Source: VAZQ01 sp036522235 (lineage in GTDB: Bacteria; Pseudomonadota; Alphaproteobacteria; Rhizobiales; Xanthobacteraceae). Taken from it: a stretch of 16,762 bases of DNA. Positions within the stretch are counted from its first letter, which is position 1; each line of letters opens with the position of its first letter. The notes beneath the pieces were generated by a model that saw nothing but the letters and a program-made list of their open reading frames with translations, ran no database searches and was not told the DNA's origin. This document shows, piece after piece, positions 14,219-16,762 of the stretch. A program made the position numbers and the translations under genes. Where the stretch lies: NCBI GenBank assembly GCA_036522235.1, contig DATDGG010000068.1, forward strand, positions 1 through 16,762, written 5' to 3'.

Positions 14219-15064
14219 CTACTTCGCGGCTTGACCAAAATTTCGCAAATCGGGCGGCCCCTGGTCCTTCCGGGTCGGCATCAACTGGTTGTCCGCGCTC
14301 AGAAGATAATCCTCCGTGCCGATCACCACATGATGGTTGTCCTCGGCGCAGACATACTCGGCCCATTTGGGATCGCGTTCGCGGCGATAGTTGCGCGTCA
14401 CCGTCCAGGGATGCGTCAGCGCGTTGTCGAAGGTGGTGACCTCGTCGTGCAGGATGTCGGCATTGGCCTTGTCGAGATAGATACGCTCCTTGATGGTCGC
14501 GGCGTCGTCGCGGTGGAACGGAATGCCGCTGCTGTCGTAGCTGTGCGGGTTCTTGAGGCCCCGCGTCTCGACCACGAGCGTGTCGAAGCCACGGCGGCCC
14601 TCCGCGTCGCGCCATTGGCCGATCGAATAGCCGTTCGCGCTATGTTGCAGGTTCGCCGGCCATTCACGCCCATCGGTATAGATGCGCCGCGCCTGGTTGG
14701 ATATGTCGCGAAAGATGTAGGTCGTCTCTGGCGTGACGGCGAAGAACAGCGGATGATTGGCGTTCATGATGCGCGGCATGCCGTGCGGCCGGCAGCGATA
14801 GCCGGGGTCATTGCCCTGGCCGCCGTGGTCCTGGTCCGCCAGGCTCGCCTCGAAAATGGCCCGGTACTCCGCCGTCAACGGGGCCTGCTGCCCGAGGCCG
14901 CGCGGCTTGTCCGGATCCCAATTGGCCTGGCCGAGCCGCGCCCAACCGCCGCTCAGGTCCGGATAGCCTTCGGCGGCTTGGGCGGCTTGCGCGCCGCCGA
15001 CCGCCGTCGGCAACGCCACCGCCATCGCAACTGCAAATGCACGGATCGAAGCGCGGTCAAGCAT
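14219..15064 (-). CDS. Secreted hypothetical protein
   Basis: 281 aa from ATG 15064, with GGAGGGAG just ahead. The signal peptide is SIRAFAVAMAVALPTAVGG, with AQAAEGY after cleavage. The mature start YPDLSGGWARLG is a pattern seen in many secreted proteins of soil bacteria. Further on come LTAEYRAIFEASLADQDHGG, a segment YRCRPHGMPRIM, FAVTPETTYIF, RRIYTDGREWP and IYLDKANADILHDEVTTFD with HPWTVTRNYRR. Two cysteines (YRC, VCAED) might pair. The alternating short strands suggest a beta-rich, lipocalin-like barrel, which is inference only. I think this belongs to an uncharacterised periplasmic family common in Bradyrhizobium and sphingomonads, but I cannot name it. The Sel1 gene follows 40 bases downstream. 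The upstream region faces the NTF2-like gene divergently. Confidence 0.85.
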   Translation of the reverse strand: MLDRASIRAFAVAMAVALPTAVGGAQAAQAAEGYPDLSGGWARLGQANWDPDKPRGLGQQAPLTAEYRAIFEASLADQDHGGQGNDPGYRCRPHGMPRIMNANHPLFFAVTPETTYIFRDISNQARRIYTDGREWPANLQHSANGYSIGQWRDAEGRRGFDTLVVETRGLKNPHSYDSSGIPFHRDDAATIKERIYLDKANADILHDEVTTFDNALTHPWTVTRNYRRERDPKWAEYVCAEDNHHVVIGTEDYLLSADNQLMPTRKDQGPPDLRNFGQAAK

Positions 15065-15198
15065 GGCTCCCTCCCGGTTGTCGCGGCTTGGCAATCATCG
15101 CGGCTCAAGCCAGAACAGGCGTGGTCGCAGACAAGCCGACGGTCGGCTGACGGCAAGCGCCCGCTTGCGCGGGCCTTCGACCATGCCGTTGGTGGCCC

Positions 15199-15275
15199 GC
15201 GAAGAATTTACATCACCTGTGCAGGGGTGGGAAAGCCTTCGGAGAACCGAATGTCCGGCGAACCGAATTCTTCGC
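15199..15275. promoter_or_regulatory. Inverted and direct repeats in the divergent region ahead of the NTF2-like gene
   Basis: GCGAAGAATT (15199-15208) and AATTCTTCGC (15266-15275) are a perfect 10-bp inverted pair 57 bases apart. Between them GAACCGAAT occurs twice (15244 and 15260), one period of 16 apart, and the first copy is part of a small hairpin TTCGG-AGAA-CCGAA (15238-15251). They lie between two divergent genes (start codons 15064 and 15309), so they may be regulator binding sites. Confidence 0.45.
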
Positions 15276-15308
15276 TCGCCGTTGAACCTGCACCATTGGA
15301 GGGTCGCG

Positions 15309-15789
15309 ATGAGCTCCACCAATCCAATTCAAAACGCCGGTCGCCGGGCGCGAGACGAGCGGCGACCGGCGCGAGGCCGCGCACGCGCTCGCGCAATTCT
15401 ACAATGCGCTCAATTCGCGCAATCGCGAATTGATGCAGCAGAGCTGGGCCAACTCCGCGGACGCCGCCATGGAAAATCCGCTCGGCGGAATTAAACGCGG
15501 CTGGAGCGAAATCAGGTCGATCTATGAGAGGCTGCTCGCAAGCGAAGGTGTCTACCGGTTCGAGTTCTACGACTACACGCTGCACGAGGCTCCCGATCTG
15601 TTCTACGTGGTCGGGCGGGAGCGAGGCGAGCTTGCGGTCGAGGGAGAGGCGATGCGGCTCGCGATCCGCACCACGCGAATCTTCCGGCGCGATCCCGACC
15701 GCCGCTGGCGGCAGGTGCACCATCACGGCTCGATTGACGACCCGAAAATGCTGGCCGCCTACCAGGAAGCCGTCTTAGGCAATCGCTGA
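15309..15789 (+). pseudogene. NTF2/SnoaL-like protein gene, broken by one extra A
   Basis: ATG 15309 has an excellent GGAGGG (15297-15302) and begins MSSTNPIQ. The run AAAA (15331-15334) then shifts the frame. Dropping one A gives TPVAGRETSGDRREAAHALA, then QFYNALNSRNRELMQQSWAN, and continues in frame to the stop at 15789, a 159-aa protein. This is a typical NTF2/SnoaL-like cone: N-terminal helix (AAHALAQFYNALNSRNRELM), then ENPLGGIKRGWSEIRSIYERLL and beta strands with FYDYTLHEAPDLFYVVGRERGEL and RQVHHHGSID. Members are small cytosolic enzymes or ligand binders; substrate unknown. In the unshifted frame the product ends with no family match. Without correction only a TTG (15430) or ATG (15433) start is available, with no ribosome binding site and without the first helix. 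A sequencing error in the A-run is possible. Confidence 0.8.
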
Positions 15790-15946
15790 TCCTGGACATC
15801 CCATCGTTGGGAGATGGTTAGCCGAAGCGATGTCGGCCACGAGACAGGAATTACTGCGAGAGAGCGCAAGCGCACATAACGGAAATAACCCCATTTGCGG
15901 GGTTATTCCGGCATCGACTCCAGTTGCACCTATTGACGAGGTGCCC
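15790..15946. other. Gap between convergent NTF2-like gene and small secreted protein gene
   Basis: 157 bases, with one clear element: a terminator-type hairpin at 15881-15909. The rest (15790-15880) shows no open frame of note and no recognisable motif. Confidence 0.5.
15881..15909. terminator. Hairpin between convergent genes
   Basis: GGAAATAACCCC (15881-15892) pairs with GGGGTTATTCC (15899-15909) around ATTTGC: an 11-bp stem with a single bulged A. It lies 91 bases after the plus-strand gene and 37 bases beyond the stop of the minus-strand gene. Neither side has a long U-tract, though the stem itself contains UUAUU on the 3' arm. A two-way terminator is likely. Confidence 0.6.
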
Positions 15947-16213
15947 TTACTTATTCGCTTCCGGGCCGTAGTTGTCGTCGTCGTGGTGAGCGGCCCGTGG
16001 CGTCAGTTTCGCCGACGGGACGGAAGCATACGCCTTGCTGCCCTTGGCAAACCAGCCCGGGTGGTAGACCGGATTGACCGCCGAGCTGCCCGGGACCACG
16101 AATCCACCAGTGTATTCACCTGAATTGTCGCTCGCCTGCGCCGTGGACGCGGCGCCGAGTGCGCCGAGAGCGAGGGCAGCGGAAAGCGCGATCAAGGTCT
16201 TTTTGCCACTCAT
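15947..16213 (-). CDS. Small secreted protein of unknown function
   Basis: 88 aa from ATG 16213, with AGGAG (16224-16220) six bases ahead. The signal peptide is KKTLIALSAALALGALGAAS, with likely cleavage after AQA (about residue 27). The short mature part starts SDNSGEYTGGFVVPGS, continues VNPVYHPGWFAKG, and ends with an acidic, His-rich tail (AAHHDDDNYGPEANK) that could bind metal ions, which is inference. No cysteines. A longer in-frame start at 16273 exists, but it lacks the ribosome binding site and would hide the signal. It converges with the NTF2-like gene across a hairpin. I do not recognise the family; small exported proteins of this sort are frequent in Rhizobiales. Confidence 0.8.
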   Translation of the reverse strand: MSGKKTLIALSAALALGALGAASTAQASDNSGEYTGGFVVPGSSAVNPVYHPGWFAKGSKAYASVPSAKLTPRAAHHDDDNYGPEANK

Positions 16214-16762
16214 GGAAATCTCCTGTGTTCGTCGAGCGGTGCCACCGCGTGATGCGGTTCTGCCGCGTCGCAATCACAAGATAGTCCGCTACTTTCACGC
16301 CGGGTTTTCCTGATCCATACATTCTTGTAAGAGACCGGAGCGGTTTTGTTTATATGTGTTAGCGCCGCGTCAATTTCGGGAAAGACGGCGTAAACAGGAC
16401 ATAGCGAGATTTAACCAGCGCGCGCAAATTGCCCGTGACTGGTTTCAAGAAAGGGAGCAGACAACGCGACAACTGCGATGCGCGTTGACCAAGCATCGCA
16501 AACACCAAGCGACAAATCGATCCGCTTCACACAGACCTTAAGGGCACCGATCTCCAGCTCCTGCCGGACAAGCTGATGAGCGCAGACGCCGGACAGGCGA
16601 CGTCCACTCTGGTCCTCCGACCTCGCAGATTGAGGACGGCGCGGTGGAGCGTCGAGGGCTGTATGATCATGGACGCAACATCGGCTCGAAGGGCAATCGC
16701 TCCAAAGTCTTGTTGCCTTGGGCGTCAAGTCGGCGGCCGGTGTGGCGGAAGGGGTGTCCGCC
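16214..16762. other. 549-base stretch without a supported gene
   Basis: Composition looks somewhat richer in A+T than the rest. A perfect inverted repeat GCGATGC/GCATCGC (16475-16481 and 16493-16499, loop 11) is the only clear structure. A minus frame of about 105 codons (16728-16411) and a plus frame of about 60 (16356-16541) are open, but both lack ribosome binding sites and any motif I know. The first part (16225-16350) must hold the promoter of the small secreted protein; I found no convincing -35/-10 pair. The right end is cut by the window. Confidence 0.4.

Noticed and set aside
14159..15433. Plus-strand open frame of about 420 codons opposite the secreted 281-aa protein
   Set aside because: Shadow frame with no family signature; the minus strand has a signal peptide, a good ribosome binding site and conserved-looking sequence.

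Overview
The window is high-GC DNA (roughly two thirds G+C by eye). Strong purine-rich ribosome binding sites, a full Liv-type branched-chain amino acid ABC operon, a short CspA, a YccF protein and several small exported hypothetical proteins together suggest an alphaproteobacterium of the Rhizobiales, Bradyrhizobium-like. This placement is inference from gene content and sequence style; there is no rRNA or other phylogenetic marker here. I saw no CRISPR array, tRNA, rRNA, insertion sequence or phage gene.

Layout. (1) 1-932: remnants of two related TPR segments, the first frameshifted; neither reaches a downstream catalytic domain of its own. (2) 933-1700 +: an APS-kinase-like P-loop domain fused to an HxGH nucleotidyltransferase, with its own ribosome binding site but in frame with the second TPR segment. 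(3) 1701-2467 +: a probable promoter, a long leader, cspA and a small two-helix membrane protein. (4) 2589-7209 -: livK-livH-livM-livG-livF. The junctions are translationally coupled except livK/livH, which are separated by a long imperfect hairpin. livM is cut by one in-frame amber codon. (5) 7344-8351 +: a family 9 glycosyltransferase, convergent with (6) 8377-9573 -, an exported NHL-repeat propeller whose upstream region carries three 15-bp tandem units. (7) 9833-10595 +: two small membrane proteins, the second YccF. (8) 10605-11129 -: a basic hypothetical protein. (9) 11392-12111 +: a glutathione S-transferase that shares a TTAA stop with a convergent zinc-ribbon protein (12108-12308 -). 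(10) 12480-16213: mostly minus-strand exported proteins (a coiled-coil/Ala-Pro-rich protein, a Sel1-repeat protein, a 281-aa secreted protein, an 88-aa secreted protein), plus a plus-strand NTF2-like gene broken by one extra A. (11) 16214-16762: no gene I can support.

How the genes work together: the liv genes form one import system (periplasmic binding protein, two permeases, two ATPases), which the livM stop should disable unless it is read through or is a sequence error. cspA and its neighbour are probably one transcript. The remaining genes look like separate housekeeping or envelope genes. I did not find a convincing new multi-gene system. The most interesting items are the kinase-nucleotidyltransferase fusion joined to TPR remnants, the cspA leader with a possible upstream peptide ending on the cspA ribosome binding site, the livK-livH hairpin that leaves livH without a Shine-Dalgarno, the 15-bp tandem repeats, and three single-base gene lesions within 17 kb.
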